This document shows positions 43,854-57,275 of a DNA stretch of 64,000 bases, piece after piece. A program made the position numbers and the translations under genes. Source of the stretch: Paguma larvata (Eukaryota > Chordata > Mammalia > Carnivora > Viverridae); assembly GCA_030068075.1 (NCBI GenBank), contig CM057843.1:36427332-36491331 (forward strand), in the 5' to 3' direction. Position 1 is the first letter of the stretch. The number at the start of each line of letters is the position of its first letter. The notes beneath the pieces are model-generated. The model was not told the origin of the DNA and did not search any database. It was given only the letters and a program-made list of their open reading frames with translations.

Positions 43854-44839
43854 ATCGAGAGGACGACATGGATGGATGTAGGGTAAAATATTTTATTTAC
43901 AGATTTCAAAAATTACCGAAACAATTTGCCAAGCAGGGCACCAGTGAGAACTATAAAATCCATATTTACAGGTCTCTGAAGCTGATTTTCTTTTCCTTAA
44001 ATGACTTCCCATTGAGGCTTATAGAAAGTAAAAAGCATTTGCCTTATTTTTAGATGTGATCTCTGATGTCTTCAACTTTTATGGTTCTCTTTTTAACCTT
44101 GTATTATTATAACCAGCCACCTACAAAATCTGCAATTTTCTCTAATAAAACAGTACATGCTAGAAAGAAGTTTGCACAAAACACCCCCATTTGCAGTTTC
44201 AAAGGATTATTATCCACTCTGGTCCATGAAGTGGAAAGGCACTGTCCTGGCTCACTCCGTGTCTAACAGTATCATTTCGAGGACAATGGGAAACAGATCA
44301 TGTTCGATTCCTTAAGGTGGTGCCTTCGCTGTTTGTGGTATAATTTGAGATCTGAGAGCTGGATATAAGAGACACGGGAGGACAAGTAGCATCTCTCCAA
44401 CTAGCTTTCTGAGCCTCAAAGTTCTACTCGGAATGTGGGTCGCCTCCGCATTCGGCACTGGAACGTGTTGCCGTGATCATCAGCAGTAGTAGATATAGCT
44501 TAAAGCAGGATTCGCTTTCCATTGAGGGCTTGGTTCACTGACGCTGTGGTAAATCCAAAGAGCCCTGGCTGTTGGGACTAAGGGGTAGGAAGACTGCTAA
44601 CCAAACTGGTCAGAAGCAGCATAATCAAAGGGACGAGGCTGAATCACGGTTGGGAAGCCAGAAATCAGGGCTAGAAAAGCAATACCAACTATCAAGGTCT
44701 AGGTGACCAGTTTACAGCTGTTACAGTAATAACTGGCTCCAGCAAGAGTCAGCAATGGATGCCAAAGCCACTGAATGAAACAGTACTGGGGAACAGGAAT
44801 TCACACTGTCTCAAAGCATTATGAGACTATGTATTAATT
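43854..44839. other. No recognised feature
   Basis: AT-rich intron sequence. Short frames at 43868 and 44066 have no recognisable product. Confidence 0.5.
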
Positions 44840-45435
44840 GTAAACAGTAGAGAAATATATTGGCTATCATCAGGTAAGCAAATTTTGCATCACGGTAATA
44901 GGACGCACGGACATAATGTGCCTCCCGTTGTGACACGCCGAGGACACATCACCTGTGGATTCTTCTTGCCAAAAATGCTTAACCTGAATCAATCAGGAGG
45001 AAACAATCAGACAAATCCAAATTGAAAGACATTCTACCAAACAACTAGCGAAAGCTTTTTCAAAGAATGCGTCATTAACCTGGTGAACTGCACTAGATTA
45101 ATGACTAAAGTAATTCAGCTACTAAATTTAAGGCCCAATCTTTGATTAGATTCCGAATTAACAAGGGATGGGCCACTGCGGAGAGCAAGAAAAAGAATAT
45201 TCTTGGGACATTTGGGGAAATCTGAATATGGACCATATATTAGGTAAAGAGTATGGTATAAGTACTGAGGCAATATTACATTTCTTGCCTGTGGTCTTTA
45301 CTTTGTGGCTGTATAGAATGTCTTGTTCTTTGTTCTTGGGAGATCCGTGCTGACATATTCAGGAATGAAGTATCCTGCAATGTATCTTACTGTCACATGG
45401 TATAGCCACAAATAAAGTTTTATTTATATATGGGT
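44840..45435 (+). mobile_element. Likely old LINE 3' region
   Basis: GGACATTTGGGGAAATCTGAATATGGACCATATATTAG, TTGTTCTTGGGAGATCCGTGCTGACATATTCAGGAATGAAG follow a pattern common in old L1 3' regions, ending near AATAAAGTTTTATTTATATA. The 5' part is unassigned. Confidence 0.5.
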
Positions 45436-45627
45436 TTTTTTCTTTAAAAAAACCTTATAAAAATTGAGGAGCTGTTCGCATGTTGCAATGAGATGTCAAA
45501 AAAACTTGCACAAGGTTACACAATGAGTCTTTTTCTTTTTTTTTTTTTTTACCCATGTGGTATGGGTGTTATCAATCATCTACCATGTGATTTTATTTCT
45601 ATTTTTTAGTATAATTTATTGTCGAGG

Positions 45628-45810
45628 TTTTTTTTATATAATTTATTGTCAAGTTAGCTAACATACAGTGTATACAGTGTGCTCTTGGTTTTGGGGGTAG
45701 ATTCCCATGAGTCATCACTCACATACAACACCCAGTGCTCATCCTGACAAGTGCCCTCCTCAATGCCCATCACCCATTTTCTCCTCTCCCCCGCCCCCCT
45801 GTCTCTTTTT
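45628..45810 (-). mobile_element. Carnivore L1 3' end, strongly 5'-truncated
   Basis: The plus strand reads TATTGTCAAGTTAGC, GTGTGCTCTTGGTTTTGGGGG, CAACACCCAGTGCTCATCC and CAATGCCCATCACCC. ATAATTTATTGTC occurs twice (45611 and 45638), once inside the L1. Confidence 0.85.
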
Positions 45811-46269
45811 TTTTTTTGTAACCACAAAGCAGAAGTTTTCAGTCCTCTTTCTTTCCAGTGATATCCCAATTTCATTAATGAAACGGGGGGGGGGGGCATT
45901 AGCCTAATCAGAACCACTGTTATTAGCATCAATGTTGACTCTATTCATTCAAAAGGTATTTATGAATTGGAGATTTTTCTGAAGTGCAGAAACCCTAGGT
46001 TCACTCTGAGAAACTTCACTCTCTAGGATGTATCCTGAAAGTTTGAAAAGGCAGATGGAGATGCTTTGGACTAGCCTTCTAAGTGTACCCTTCTTCTAAG
46101 GGTTAGAACCCAGGCTGTGTGCCTCTCTAGATGTTCGTATACTACCCTATTTGTGCCTCCTTCCCTATAGCTTGTCATGCTGTATGGTAATTGCTCATTT
46201 AATCATCTGTCTCACCAAACTCGCTAAAAGCTGAATAAGGTCAGATAGCATGAGGACTATCAACACATC

Positions 46270-46860
46270 TTTAAGGTACCTGGGAACAATCTACCTTTCC
46301 TAGACCAAAAAAGGGCATAACAAAGACCTGAATAAATGATAAATGCTCCATGTTCCTGGATGGCTAAACTAAAGACAATAAAGAAGTAAGTCATTTTCTA
46401 AATTAATTTCCAAATTACATGTAATTCCGTTCGAAATCCCAACAGGATCGTCATAAATTGATTGTAAAATTGAAATGAGGAATAAAACTCTCAAAGTAAT
46501 CAGAACAAATTTTGAACAAAGAACAAGAGGAGATTTATCCCACCAGATAACAAAACCATATTAAAAGAGGATGGTATTAGCACAAAGACAGGAGTAGGTC
46601 TGAGCTGATGATGGGAGTTTGATATGTAGTAGATAAAGCAACTCAAATTGATAAGGAGAAACGACATTGGGTCATTTTCTCAGAAAATGAAGTTAGTCAA
46701 TTGACTCTTCACATGGAAAAATAAAATATTGGATCCCTACCTCACTCCATATTTTTTAAAAATCTCCCAAAGAAGTTTACAAATCCAAGTATGGGTAACC
46801 ATTAAAATCACTTCAGTATATTTCGTTTATGGATACATTTACATACCAAATGAAATATAA
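46270..46860 (+). mobile_element. Ancient L1 ORF2 C-terminal fragment
   Basis: CCGTTCGAAATCCCAACAGG, GAACAAAGAACAAGAGGAGA, GATGGTATTAGCACAAAGACAGG and the following text match the end of L1 ORF2, with stops in all frames. Confidence 0.65.
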
Positions 46861-48039
46861 AGTTTATCAGGTTCATGACAGATTTACAATGGCTGTCAGC
46901 CTGAAGTAGAAGGGGCAGGGATTTCAACTTTAAACATGAATATTTCTTTAAAAAGAAAGAAAAAGAAAGGGCAGAATCGGAATCAAATATGACAGGATGG
47001 TTGCACGTGTTCATTTTGAGTGGTGGGTAGTAGCTGTTGGGCATGGAATCCTTGATATTCTTCTGGGTGTTTGTATCTTGGGTTTTGGGGAAAAAAATTC
47101 CTCCAACTCCTCTGCTCCACGAAACTCAGACCTGTCTGTTTTCTGAGATCCATCCTTCGTTCCCGTCGATTTGCAGTTGTTTTCCCAAATGCTTGGCTTT
47201 TTCTCCCCCTACGTACGAAACCTAATTACTGTGGGAAAACAGTGCACTTCACCTAAAAATAAAGCTCAGCTTTCCTGTTTACTTACCGAGAGCTTTGTGT
47301 TTATGTTTACTGAGCCCAGTTGTTGGTACCTCAGTGAAAGGATTGCTTGCGACAGATGGTGGCCAACAACCTTTGGGTCTCGGAGCGTTTTGGATGAGGA
47401 CACTTTAGGAATCTGCCTAAAGCTAGCAGCTGGCCAGGCCCACTCAGAAGGATGATGTACTGGATTCAGAGAACTCGCCAGTGTTGGACCAAACAGGGTC
47501 CAAAGCAGGGCTCAGGCACTCAGCGATAATGGGGCTTCATGTCCTGAAGCTCCCCACTTCAGGGAGTCATTGGGAGGATTTGGGTGAGAAGATGCGTGTG
47601 AAATACTCCATACGCAGTGATTCTTTTATCCTCTCAGTTATGCTTCATGAAAACCACTTCGGAGTTAGACTCTCAGAGATCGGCCAGCAGAGAAGTCGGT
47701 GGAGTTCTCTCAGTGGAGAAGTGCTGAATTCTCGCATTTTCCGTGCCTGTCGTCCCTTCTCCTTTTCCACCGTCCGGAATGGGGCATCCCCAGACATAAT
47801 CTGAGAAGTCACACGTCCTTGGTACCTTTGAATTCAGTTTTCCAAGGTGGGGGAGGGAGTGACCACAGGCTGGAGCCTGGGACCCTCTGTCTAGTGGCTT
47901 CTTTACAGGAAGTTGGGAATTCTGGTTTCAGATCCACCTGTAGACGATCTTGATTGGCACCTCTTGGCTCCAAGACGTGACAGACACCTGTCCAGTTGCT
48001 CCAAAGTAGTAATAACAGGACAGCCACAGAATGGTGGAG
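46861..48039. other. No recognised feature
   Basis: Unique-looking sequence on which several short frames overlap; none shows a domain. Confidence 0.5.
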
Positions 48040-48265
48040 GGGTGCGGGCTGCAGGCGCTGGAGTCAGACCAGTTGGGTTAAGACCAGTTGGCTTAGCCGG
48101 TTGAGGCATGTTACTTCACCTCTTTGCGCTCCCATAAATGGGTTTAATAATGGTTTCTACTCATCGGGGACTTGTGAAGGTTCAATGCATTAAATGTGAA
48201 AAGCGTCAGAATAGTGCTGGGCGCACATAGGAGGATCTCAACATGTGAGCTGTAGCTGGCATTTC
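48040..48265 (+). mobile_element. MIR element
   Basis: CTGGAGTCAGACCAGTTGGG, TTACTTCACCTCTTTGCGC, GGGTTTAATAATGGTTTCTAC and AGTGCTGGGCGCACATAGG are MIR end to end. Confidence 0.85.
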
Positions 48266-48986
48266 CCAATCCCATCAAGTCTAAGGCGGCCACTGATTTT
48301 CACATTTCGACGGCCCTAAAAATGAAATGTGTGTTGGAGTCGATGGTATCGTGCAACTAGAGGTGGCAGCATTTTTTCTCTTTTGGTGTCGTAACAAGTC
48401 ACGTCTTAGGCTCAAAGAATTCAGCGTGAGACCTCCTCCTGTATAGGACGTCGAGATGTCTGACTAACGAATGGAAACACTGAATAGTGTTTGCAGGGAA
48501 AGTGTGAGCGCTGTACTGGATTCTGCCAAAGGGAAGCCCTTGATTAATAAGCTCATCGGTTGTTCGGGCCTGGCAGGTGGCGTGTTACCTTTTTCCAGGG
48601 CACTGACTGGCTTCCTAGTAAAGCCAACGACTTGACAGAGCTCTGAAGGAGCATCAGGTGCGTCTTCTCCCCTCGCAGGTTCAGAGCCACCATTTTGGTC
48701 AAATGGATTTCTCTCCAAAATCCCTGGATATCACATCGTTGATAAATACCCACAAGGACAAAGTTGCTGCTAGTATTTTAGTCTTAACAACAACAACAAC
48801 AAAATAGGGCAAGTTGGATGATCGGGACTGACCTTATGGAAAAGAAGTTTCCATAATGATCTCCAGCGGACATGATTTAAAAGCATTTTTTTCCCCTTTC
48901 GTGCACTGAAAGCATTGCTTTCATGTTCTCCCCTTCTTGTACGCAGACCGTGTGGGGTTTTTGTGTGTGTGTGTTTTGTGTTTTGC
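48266..48986. other. No recognised feature
   Basis: Holds a short (CAA)n run at 48787-48802. No other signal. Confidence 0.55.
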
Positions 48987-49197
48987 TTTTTTTTTTAAGT
49001 TTATTTATTTACTTTGAGACAGAGAGAAAGCACACGTTAGCCAGGGAGGGGCAGAGAGAGAGGGAGAGAGAATCTCAAGCAGGTTCCGCGCTATCAGGGC
49101 AAAGCCCGATGAGGGGCTCGAACCCACAAACCGTGAGATCGTGACCTGAACCAAAACCAGGACGGATGCTCAACCGACTGAGCCCCCCCCCAGGTGC
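48987..49197 (-). mobile_element. CAN-SINE, diverged head
   Basis: Head reads GACTGAGCCCCCCCCCAGGTGC with a C-run expansion. A TGTG run precedes its tail. Confidence 0.9.
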
Positions 49198-49457
49198 ATT
49201 TTAACCAAGCACACGTCAGCCGTTGCGCCCCAGATTCCGCACTTGGTCATCTGAGGCTAATAGCAGTTCTGTCTGACTAATGTTAAGCTGTTAAATCATA
49301 TTTAAATCATATTTCCACACTAATACGTATTGAAGGACTGTTTCTAGCCCATCAGACTTTACCGCCATTTGGCACATAAACTTATTAAAGAGAAACTTCA
49401 TGGGCCTACATCTGAAAATCTTCCTTCTTGTTCCCAGGCCTTTAAGGAGACACTCTT

Positions 49458-49682
49458 TTTTATTTTTTTTATTTTTTTAATGTTTATTTATTTTTGAGAC
49501 ACAGAGAGACAGACCATGAGCGGGGGAGGAGCAGAGACAGAGGGAGACACAGAATCTGAAGCAGGCTCCAGACTCTGAGCTGTCAGCACAGAGCCCGACG
49601 TGGGGCTCGAACTCACGGACCGAGAGATCATGACCTGAGCCGAAGTCGGACGCTCAACCGACTGAGCCACCCAGGCGCCCCT
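49458..49682 (-). mobile_element. Young CAN-SINE, near consensus
   Basis: Flanked by AAGGAGACACTCTT (49444) and GAAGAGACACTCTT (49683). Consensus CpGs are mostly intact. Confidence 0.95.
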
Positions 49683-49696
49683 GAAGAGACACTCTT

Positions 49697-52199
49697 AAAT
49701 ACCTTTGGAATATGTAGATCTTTACGAGGAGTAATTTTAATTTTCTTCAGCTATGGCCATTAGATTCTTAATAAATAGATGTCGAAAAGCAGGCACAAAA
49801 TGCCGTCACGGAGGAGATACTCAGGGGGCGAAACCAAATAATCGACCACTTGGTGGTGAAATGTTTGGTTACCGCTCATCCCTAGGTTCAGAGGAAAGCA
49901 CAAATCGGTCACGAGTTTGGGTTTGTTAGGCGCCCCACTTCATCTCGGTTGGCATGCCAAAACTACAGTGAGATATTGAAAAGAAATACGGAACACGTTC
50001 AGGAAGGCCCTCAGGAATGAAGGACACCAGCAAGATTGATTTTTCTAGTAACTTAATTTTGATTTATATATGCAGCCTTGTTTTCAACACCCGGCTAAAT
50101 TTGCTTAGAACCATCTGGGTCGCTTGAAATAGAGGATGTTAAGCCAGATACACCAGTGGCACACGTGATAGGCCTTTGTTGAAGGTTTTTGTAACTGAGA
50201 TAGAAAACAATTTTGCTTAAAAAAAAAGAAAGAAAGAAAAGTCGTCTTGTAGTCTCCAGGAGTGGCCTGATATTCTGCTTGCGTTAAGCTCAGTTCATGT
50301 CACTGCGTCTTGCTTCCTCTTGCTAAGATTCGCTCTTACTATTTGAACAATCTTACTATTAGAGAAGAACATTCTCTCCTACGGTTAAGGATAAAAATTT
50401 TGAAAGTCGTGGGGCTTTTTGCCGGATTTGTTCTCTAACCGCCCGGAAGATTGTGTCTTCTGATACCTGCTTCGTAAGTTCGCACCACGGGGCGTTGAGG
50501 AACAGAATGTTACACCGGGTTAGAATTATCATTAAGTACTTGTACAAGCAGGAACGTCCAATGTTACAGGGCTTTTGAAGCTCTGTGGGCTTTATCTCGT
50601 ACCAAGCCAGTGCCCCCCTCCGATAACAGGTGTTTAGTTAGTTACATTGGACAAAGTCAAGAAGTGGTTCTGTTGGGCGAAACCTTCAGGGACTAGAACA
50701 GGTTTTTCCTGCTGCGAAGTTGGGGTCAGGTAGTTGAAGAGTCCTACCTTGTCTCAAGGGCAGTCAGCACCTGCCTTAAAAGATGGAGGAGCCAGAGCTG
50801 TCGTCCCCAGAGTTGTGTTGTCCCCAACCATTATGATTCTTCACTGACAAGAACGTTAAGTCTTCTGGTTTAAAGACTGTTCCCTTGGGTGTTTCTTATT
50901 CCCTGGAGGTGGAGTAAATGCTTATGTTTTGAACATTCTTGCCCCTGGATTTTCCTTACCCCCTTAGATCAGTTTTTTAAATGATCATGAATATTCTGAA
51001 ACTAATAATTAATAGAGCCACCTATCACAATTCCTACAGTTAATAGATGCTAAGTAAATACCAGTTATCTTCCTTGGTCCCTATGTCTCCATTTCCTACT
51101 GAGAATCTGGGGAGTCCTTTATTTTGCACTGAAAGGAGAAGATGACCTCAATAATGCATTAATTCATTGCAGCATAAAGTGGAAGGTGCTATAGCAGACA
51201 CAGGAGGAGGGTGGGACTGGAAAGGAAGGCAGGACTGTAATGCAGGCAGAAGCTAGTTGAGAAGAAAGGAGGTTTGCAGTAGATAAGATGAGAAAGAACA
51301 CAGCCCCAAGCCTAAAGAAAGCAGTGACAGCAGAAAAAGGGAGAGGGTGACTTAGGACGAGAGAAAGACATGGGTGCCAAATTAAATTTGGGAATGGGAC
51401 GGGAAGACGGGCTCAAGGGTCTGAGCCAATTCAAGATTTTGCCCTGGATGGGCGATGGTGCCACAGCTAGGCAGTAGGATTTAACCCCAAGCGGTCTGGT
51501 TACCCTCAACTCCCTCTCTGAAGACTACGGAGATATATAAAAATAAGCTCATACCTACCCACATTGTAACGAAACTGCAGCGTAAAGATTTTTAAAAAGC
51601 CATTAGGAGCTGCGTCAGAGAAAAGATGGATCACACACTAAGGGACAGCAGTAACCCTGACCGTGGACTTCTCTCATTTAGCAACAACAGATGCACCAAG
51701 TTACTGAAGGGATATATTTAATAAGTGGACCCAGGGAAAGGCATGGGATACAAGAAACAAATGCGGACCCATCAGCTGGTCAGATGTTGTACATGAACTC
51801 TTGCCTGTGAAATACAGAGAGGAAAGAGCCAGCAGGGGGCTGAGAGTTTGGAAGCAGGAGAGAGAGAATCTGCTCCCAGAAGTTAGAGGGGCTGGTCTCC
51901 TGAAAACCTCCCAAGAGAGGAGGAAAGGCCAGAGGGCGGGGATGTGTCTACAGGGAGGGGGAAGCGGGGCAGGGAGGCGGTGGCCCTCGTGGCCTCTCCC
52001 TTCCAGGAATGGAGAAGAAGGTCATCCACTGAAAAGAAAGGACATAGAAAAAAAGGACTTAAGGAGGCTGACGAAAGTTCAAGATTACCTGTATGAGAAG
52101 TGGAGGAGGGAGCCAGCTCCAGAAGAGTAAAAAAAAAAAAAAAAAGGGATTTCTTGAAAGGTTTGGCAGTCTGGTGGTTTGGGGATTTTTGAAAGAGTT
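49697..52199. other. No recognised feature
   Basis: Two and a half kilobases without a SINE. The purine-rich part 51150-51500 may be diverged L2. An A-run at 52129-52145 has no clear retroelement body. Confidence 0.45.
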
Positions 52200-52790
52200 G
52201 GTGCCACGAGCCTAAGGAATTGTGTCGTTTTCCCCATCGTGCTTTGCAGCCGGCACGTGGGATCAGAGGAGATGGTTGGACTGATTGAGGATTTGCTCTC
52301 AGGGTGGGTTCAGCAGGGTATGGAAAAATCGAGTGAGTCGGTCAAGGTCGTAATGAGCCTTGAATCCCGCGGAAGCTCTTGGGGATTGGAGAGCACAGCA
52401 AGGTCAGGGTGAACGTGTCTGGGGGTGAGGTTGAGGTTGCAAAGAAAGCAACTAGAGTTCCCCGATTTCAGACGTGGAATCATTTCCAAGAGATTCAAGA
52501 CCAGGGTGGGGCTTGGGCGGAAGTGGGTAAGAAGAAGAATGACGTGATCTGAAGGTCATTAGAGGAGGAACAGAAAAGGAATTAGGCTGTGGACTTGGAG
52601 GCTCGTCCACATGGACACTGGAATCACAGGTTACGGGCATGAGTTGGGGTAAAACAGAACCTCGAGCGTACTTCCTTGGACCTCGCTCACTGAATCGAGG
52701 GGCCAAGGTTTTCCAGATCGGTGGTCTGTAAGTAACACGCGTTGGCAGGGAGGCAGAGTGGCTAGAAAGCACGAGCCAGGAAGCACGTTC
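52200..52790 (+). mobile_element. L2-like remnant
   Basis: GTCGTAATGAGCCTTGAATCC, GCTCTTGGGGATTGG and AGAAGAATGACGTGATCTGAAGGTC follow L2 order, with long unassigned gaps. Confidence 0.45.
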
Positions 52791-53329
52791 TACAAGTGAC
52801 CGCTGACCTCTAGGAATTTACTCCCCAAGCGTCTTCATCATCATTTTCTGGACATGGATTGACTGATGATTCCAAATACGCTGTCTCCTCAGTACTGAGC
52901 TCTTGGTCCCAAGGGAGTCCACCTCATCCCGCACGGTGCCACGCCACGGGGGCCGTGGCGTTTGCCGCCCTGCAGACCCTGCGCCGCCTCTTAACCAGAG
53001 CTGTGGGTTCATTTGTTCGATCTGAGCAGTCATCACAGAATTCGATATTTCTCTCACACCTTTTCCCCAGGTTCCAAAGTCCAGGATCTGAGCCACTTGC
53101 TGACGTGGGTGACGAAGGCAGGGCCCCACCTAATGGCCCTTTTGCAAAGTACAGGAGGAGCCAGCAAACTCTCCCGGGCCCCTCTTGTCAGCCAAAGGGA
53201 GGCCCAAGGGTAGAGGGTAAACCAGCTGGCCCCAGCGAGGGAGTAACGTCTTCAAAAATAGGGGAGTAATAGTGACGACAGTCATGTGGATATTGGCAGG
53301 AATAGTAACTGAGCGTGAGCCAGCGTCCT

Positions 53330-53490
53330 GCCAGCCTGTCTCTAGCCCTGCTCTTAGTAAATGCTCACCACTGTTATTGTCCCCATTCTACAGCTGAGAA
53401 CTGAGGCTTGATGAGAGCAAGCGGTCTGCACATGACCAGAGCTAGCAGGCGTCAGCCCCGGGGCTGGATTCTAGGTCAGTCTGGCCTTGG
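53330..53490 (-). mobile_element. MIR element
   Basis: TTGTCCCCATTCTACAGCTGAGAACTGAGGCTTGATGAGAGC and GGGGCTGGATTCTAGGTCAGTCTGGCC are MIR in reverse. Confidence 0.78.
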
Positions 53491-54601
53491 AGCACAGACT
53501 CTCGTATCGCTAATATGCTATCTTCAGCTCTAAAAATTGAATTACAAGACCATATATAGAATCTGCTACCTGAGTTTTTAAAGCCTGGCTGAGGGTTTAA
53601 ATTTTCACAGAGAGGCAGGGAAAGAGTCCCTCCCACGTTACAGAAGCGATGTCGAAAAAAACGGTTTTCCCCTCCTTCCGACTTTTATAGGGCAGCAAAT
53701 ACTCCTGGAAGGAATTGTAGTTGTAATAATGATACCCTTTATGATCTTGTTTCGTTTCTTTGTTTGTTTTTGTTGTTTTTTTTTTTTCCAAAAACTGTGT
53801 ATCGGTAGGAATTTTCTCAGAGGTTTAGGGCCTTATAAAGCCTGTGTATCAACTGGCATAGTCAGGAAAATGGCTTTCCAAACGCGTTTTCAGTTTTTAT
53901 ACGTAGTTAAGTGTGGATGGAAGGACAGCCGTGTCATCTGGCATCCGGTTCGCGTCACATGCCAGGGGTTAGAAGGACGGAACGCTGGTGGCACGTGCCA
54001 AGGAGATGAAAGTGATCAGATTCTGAGAGAAGAGGGCTCTAGGTGGAAACACCGCGAGAGGAAAGAGAGACCGGCCCCAGAGACTCCAAGGCAAAGGATG
54101 CGAGTTAAAAGTAAAACGGGGCTAATGATAAAGCTCAGGGCTCCTCGGCAGGGGGGAAGTGGAAAGGACAACTCTGTTCCTAGAGCCCAGCGTCTGAACA
54201 CTTTATTTTTCCTGCCGTTTGGTCCCCGCGCGCCTTCCTCGGCTGAGATCAGGTGCCAAAGGACGTCTCGAAATATCCACGGCCAGAACTACGCAGCACC
54301 TCTCCCCAGGTGGAGAGGACGACAGTTCTGCAAAAGTCTTTGTCCTGAACTGTTTATGGATTTTCCGTAGTCTGTGCAAGACTTTGGACACATGCCGCCT
54401 GCCTGCCAGCTGGCAGCTGCCGCCTGGCCTAGGGACGACCTTGGCCCTGACTCGGGAGCGTCCTCGCTGGGTCTATTGTGCCTTTCCCCTGTTTTGCATC
54501 TTCACCCTGACCTTTTCTTCCTGAAGATTTTGGTTCGGAGAAATTCCATTAATGGCTCACGTATTGCTGTCGCCCTTCCAAGTGCCGGGAGTGCTGTGGG
54601 T
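53491..54601. other. No recognised feature
   Basis: Carries the longest open frame of the window (53729-54370, 213 codons, plus), which starts in a T-run, lacks any domain and is not called as a gene. Confidence 0.55.
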
Positions 54602-54695
54602 GGGGCGCCTGCCTGGTTCAGTCAGTAGAGCGCGTGGCTCTTGATCTTGGGGTCATGAGTTCAAGCCCGAGTTGGGCGTAGAGATCACCCAAATG
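54602..54695 (+). mobile_element. Short-form CAN-SINE, very short
   Basis: GGGGCGCCTGCCTGGTTCAGTCAGTAGAGCG through GTTGGGCGTAGAGATCACCCAAATG; tRNA-like head with little tail. Confidence 0.85.
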
Positions 54696-54884
54696 ACGTG
54701 AGTGGTAAGTAAAGGCAGTGCAGTAAGTCCTCGTATTCGTTCTGGGCTGTGCCTGGGAGTCCAAACGGACAATACAATAACACGTAATGGGCAGGAAGAC
54801 AGCTCTGGAAGCCATGTGGGAAAACGCCGTCAGTGCCAGACCAAAACACACCTCCTGCGGTTATAAAAAGTCGAATGAATTCAG

Positions 54885-55350
54885 TAGGCACTCATGGAGC
54901 TCCCGTTACGTGAGCACCAAAGTGCGACACCCAGCACTTAAAGTTAGGAGACCATCGCATTACGTATTATCTCAGTTAATATTCACAGCATCTGTTCTTT
55001 AAATCTCTAAAAAATTTATTTTCAGTGTTTCAGTTTTGAGAGCTAGTGAACGAGAGAGTGCAGGGGGCCACACTATTCGGGGAGGGGTAGAGAGAGAAGG
55101 GAACAGAGAATCGCAAGCAGGCTTCACGCTGACAGCAGTGAGCCCGGTGCGGGGCTCGAACCCACAAACCATGAGATCATGACCTGAGCGGAAGTCGGCC
55201 ACAGTTATGGAGCTGAGCCACTCTAGCGCCCCTCATTCACAATATCTTAAGGTAGATACTGTTACGCTCCATATATACATGAGGGCACTCCTGTCGAGAG
55301 ATATTTAAATGAATTGCCCAAGACCACATAATTAATAACTGACAAAACTA
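54885..55350 (-). mobile_element. MIR element split by a SINE
   Basis: Part before (GCACTCATGGAGCTCCCGTTACGTG, TTATCTCAGTTAATATTCACAGC) and after (GGTAGATACTGTTACGCTCC, TTGCCCAAGACCACATAATTAATAACTG) join as one MIR around the SINE at 54994-55233. Confidence 0.7.
54994..55233 (-). mobile_element. CAN-SINE inside MIR
   Basis: Flanked by ATTCACAGCATCT and ATTCACAATATCT. It is diverged, with CCACTCTAGCGCC at the head. Confidence 0.93.
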
Positions 55351-55738
55351 AGGTCCCCCAAGTGTTTTCCTTGTATGTTCTTTGATCTTTCCACATTCCA
55401 CCTCAGCTGCCAAGAAACAGATCCCGTGGCCAGAGTGCACCTCAGTGGGCAGCGTCCGAGGTGCGAGATTTCTGCCTTAAACCAGCTATCTGAATGAACG
55501 GGACAGTGGGCCCCAGGGTGATAAATGAAAGAATTATTCACTAGTTTGGTTGAAAAAGTCTTCAGTATGTAAACAAGTCTTACATAAGTCATGAAAAATG
55601 GGGTTGAGAAGAATGAGACAGGAGAGTAAAGAGACAAAAATATTTTCTTTATCAAGCCTTAAGGGAAAATGCTCTTTTTAAAATGCCCGATGTGGCATTT
55701 CTCTTAAAAAAAAAATGTTAAGACAAATGACCCTTTTC

Positions 55739-55961
55739 AAAAAAAATGTTTTTTAACACTTATTTATTTTTGAGAAACAGAGACAAAGTGCAAGCAGTCA
55801 GGGGAGGGACACAGAGAGAGAGGGAGACACAGAATCCAAAGCAGGCTCTAGGCTCTGAGCTGTCAGCACCGAGACCGACACGGGGCTCAAACCCACGAAC
55901 CATGAGATCATGACCTGAGCCGAAATCGGACGCTTAACCGACTGAGCCACCCAGGCGCCCC
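55739..55961 (-). mobile_element. CAN-SINE, feline type
   Basis: Flanked by ACAAATGACCCTTTTCAA and ACAAGTGACCCTTTTTAA, an 18-bp duplication with two differences. Confidence 0.95.
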
Positions 55962-55980
55962 ACACAAGTGACCCTTTTTA

Positions 55981-57049
55981 ACCCAAACCCCAAATTCAGA
56001 TATATCCCAAGAGATGTTTAGGGAATGAAGCTTTTCCAAAGAGCCCTACAGAAGCACCCTTCCAGGCCAAGTAGCCTATAAACGCAAGGTGGGGACCCCC
56101 GGCCCACACGTGGATGACCAGGCACGGAGTGAGGGCCCTTTGCCTGGAAGACTGTACGTCCGTCTCTTCCAAAGCCGAGTTTCATAATGGAAACACTGAC
56201 ACAACCTGCTCTCAGCGGCCACGATATTAAACAGGCACAGAGCCAACAGCAATGGCTTGCAGCCAGGGAGGAGAGATTAACATCGCAAGTAAGAGATTTT
56301 AGGCTCTGGGCCAGGAGAGGCTTTTTTCTTTTCGTTAAAAAATAATAATAATAAAGGAAGAGAGAAAGAAAGAAATGAAGGAAAGGTGCAAAAGAATTCT
56401 TGTTTAGCAGCTCTCTTGCAGATTGTTCTCCGACGTCCAGATAAGCAGAGAAACAAACCCCACCGTCTGTCTGCGACGTTAAAATGGTCTTCGAGGTAGC
56501 CCTTCCGGCCGGCCGCTCTCCGCCGTCCTTGGTTGGCCCAGGGGCAGAGGGAAAAGAATGATTGGCAAGACCCATTTTTCCGCTTGGTGTTGGAGGGAAC
56601 ACCATTTGAGCAAAAATTCAGGTTGCTGCCTTCTTGCCCCGTGGAGCTCTGAGGAAGCGACGCGCGGCGGTGGCAAGCCTGTGGCACCCACCACCTGGGA
56701 CGGCGGCATGTCCCTACGGGGCCCAGTAAGACCTCTTGCAAGGAGGCACTTTTCTAACAAGCTGTATATCAGGGTGCAGCCTTCTGAGATTTCAGAAGGG
56801 AGTGGGAGTCAGCCCCAGGAGCTTTACAACGAAACCGTGCCTAGGCAGCAGTTTCCAAGAGCACGGTAGGGCTGCCCACCCCCAATCCCAGGGCACCCCC
56901 AATCTCTGACCAGCCCGGACGGGCAGGAGGTCTTGGGTTGCAAGTAACTCTCGAGAATTAAAGATGTGTCCGGTTTTCCCGTTCGGAAGTCGCCTTTGGC
57001 GTCTTTCTTTGCCGCTTTCTCCAAACCAGCAAACAATTTCTTGTGACCT
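55981..57049. other. No recognised feature
   Basis: Overlapping minus-strand frames (up to 195 codons at 56018-56605) cross an A/T-rich run at 56330-56360 and have no recognisable product. Confidence 0.55.
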
Positions 57050-57275
57050 TCTCTTAAACTTTTTATTTAGAAAACTTCCAAGCCTACAGAGCGGTCGCAA
57101 GTGATCCTAGGCTCACCAGTCGTTAGCATTTTTCCACATCTGCTTTATCTCTCTCTGTGTGTATAAATATTAACACTCTACTTTTCTTCCAGAACCCTCT
57201 GAGAGTGAGCCGCAGACGTCATGACCCCTCACCCTTAGATACATGGTTGTGGGTATCTTGAGAAGGACTTTCTCT

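Noticed and set aside
46270..46860. Possible reverse-transcriptase gene
   Set aside because: Only a short, stop-filled L1 ORF2 fragment remains.
53729..54370. Longest open frame (213 codons)
   Set aside because: Starts in a T-run, has no recognisable domain and no splice or promoter support; expected by chance in 64 kb.
56018..56605. 195-codon minus-strand open frame
   Set aside because: Crosses an A/T-rich low-complexity tract and has no recognisable product.
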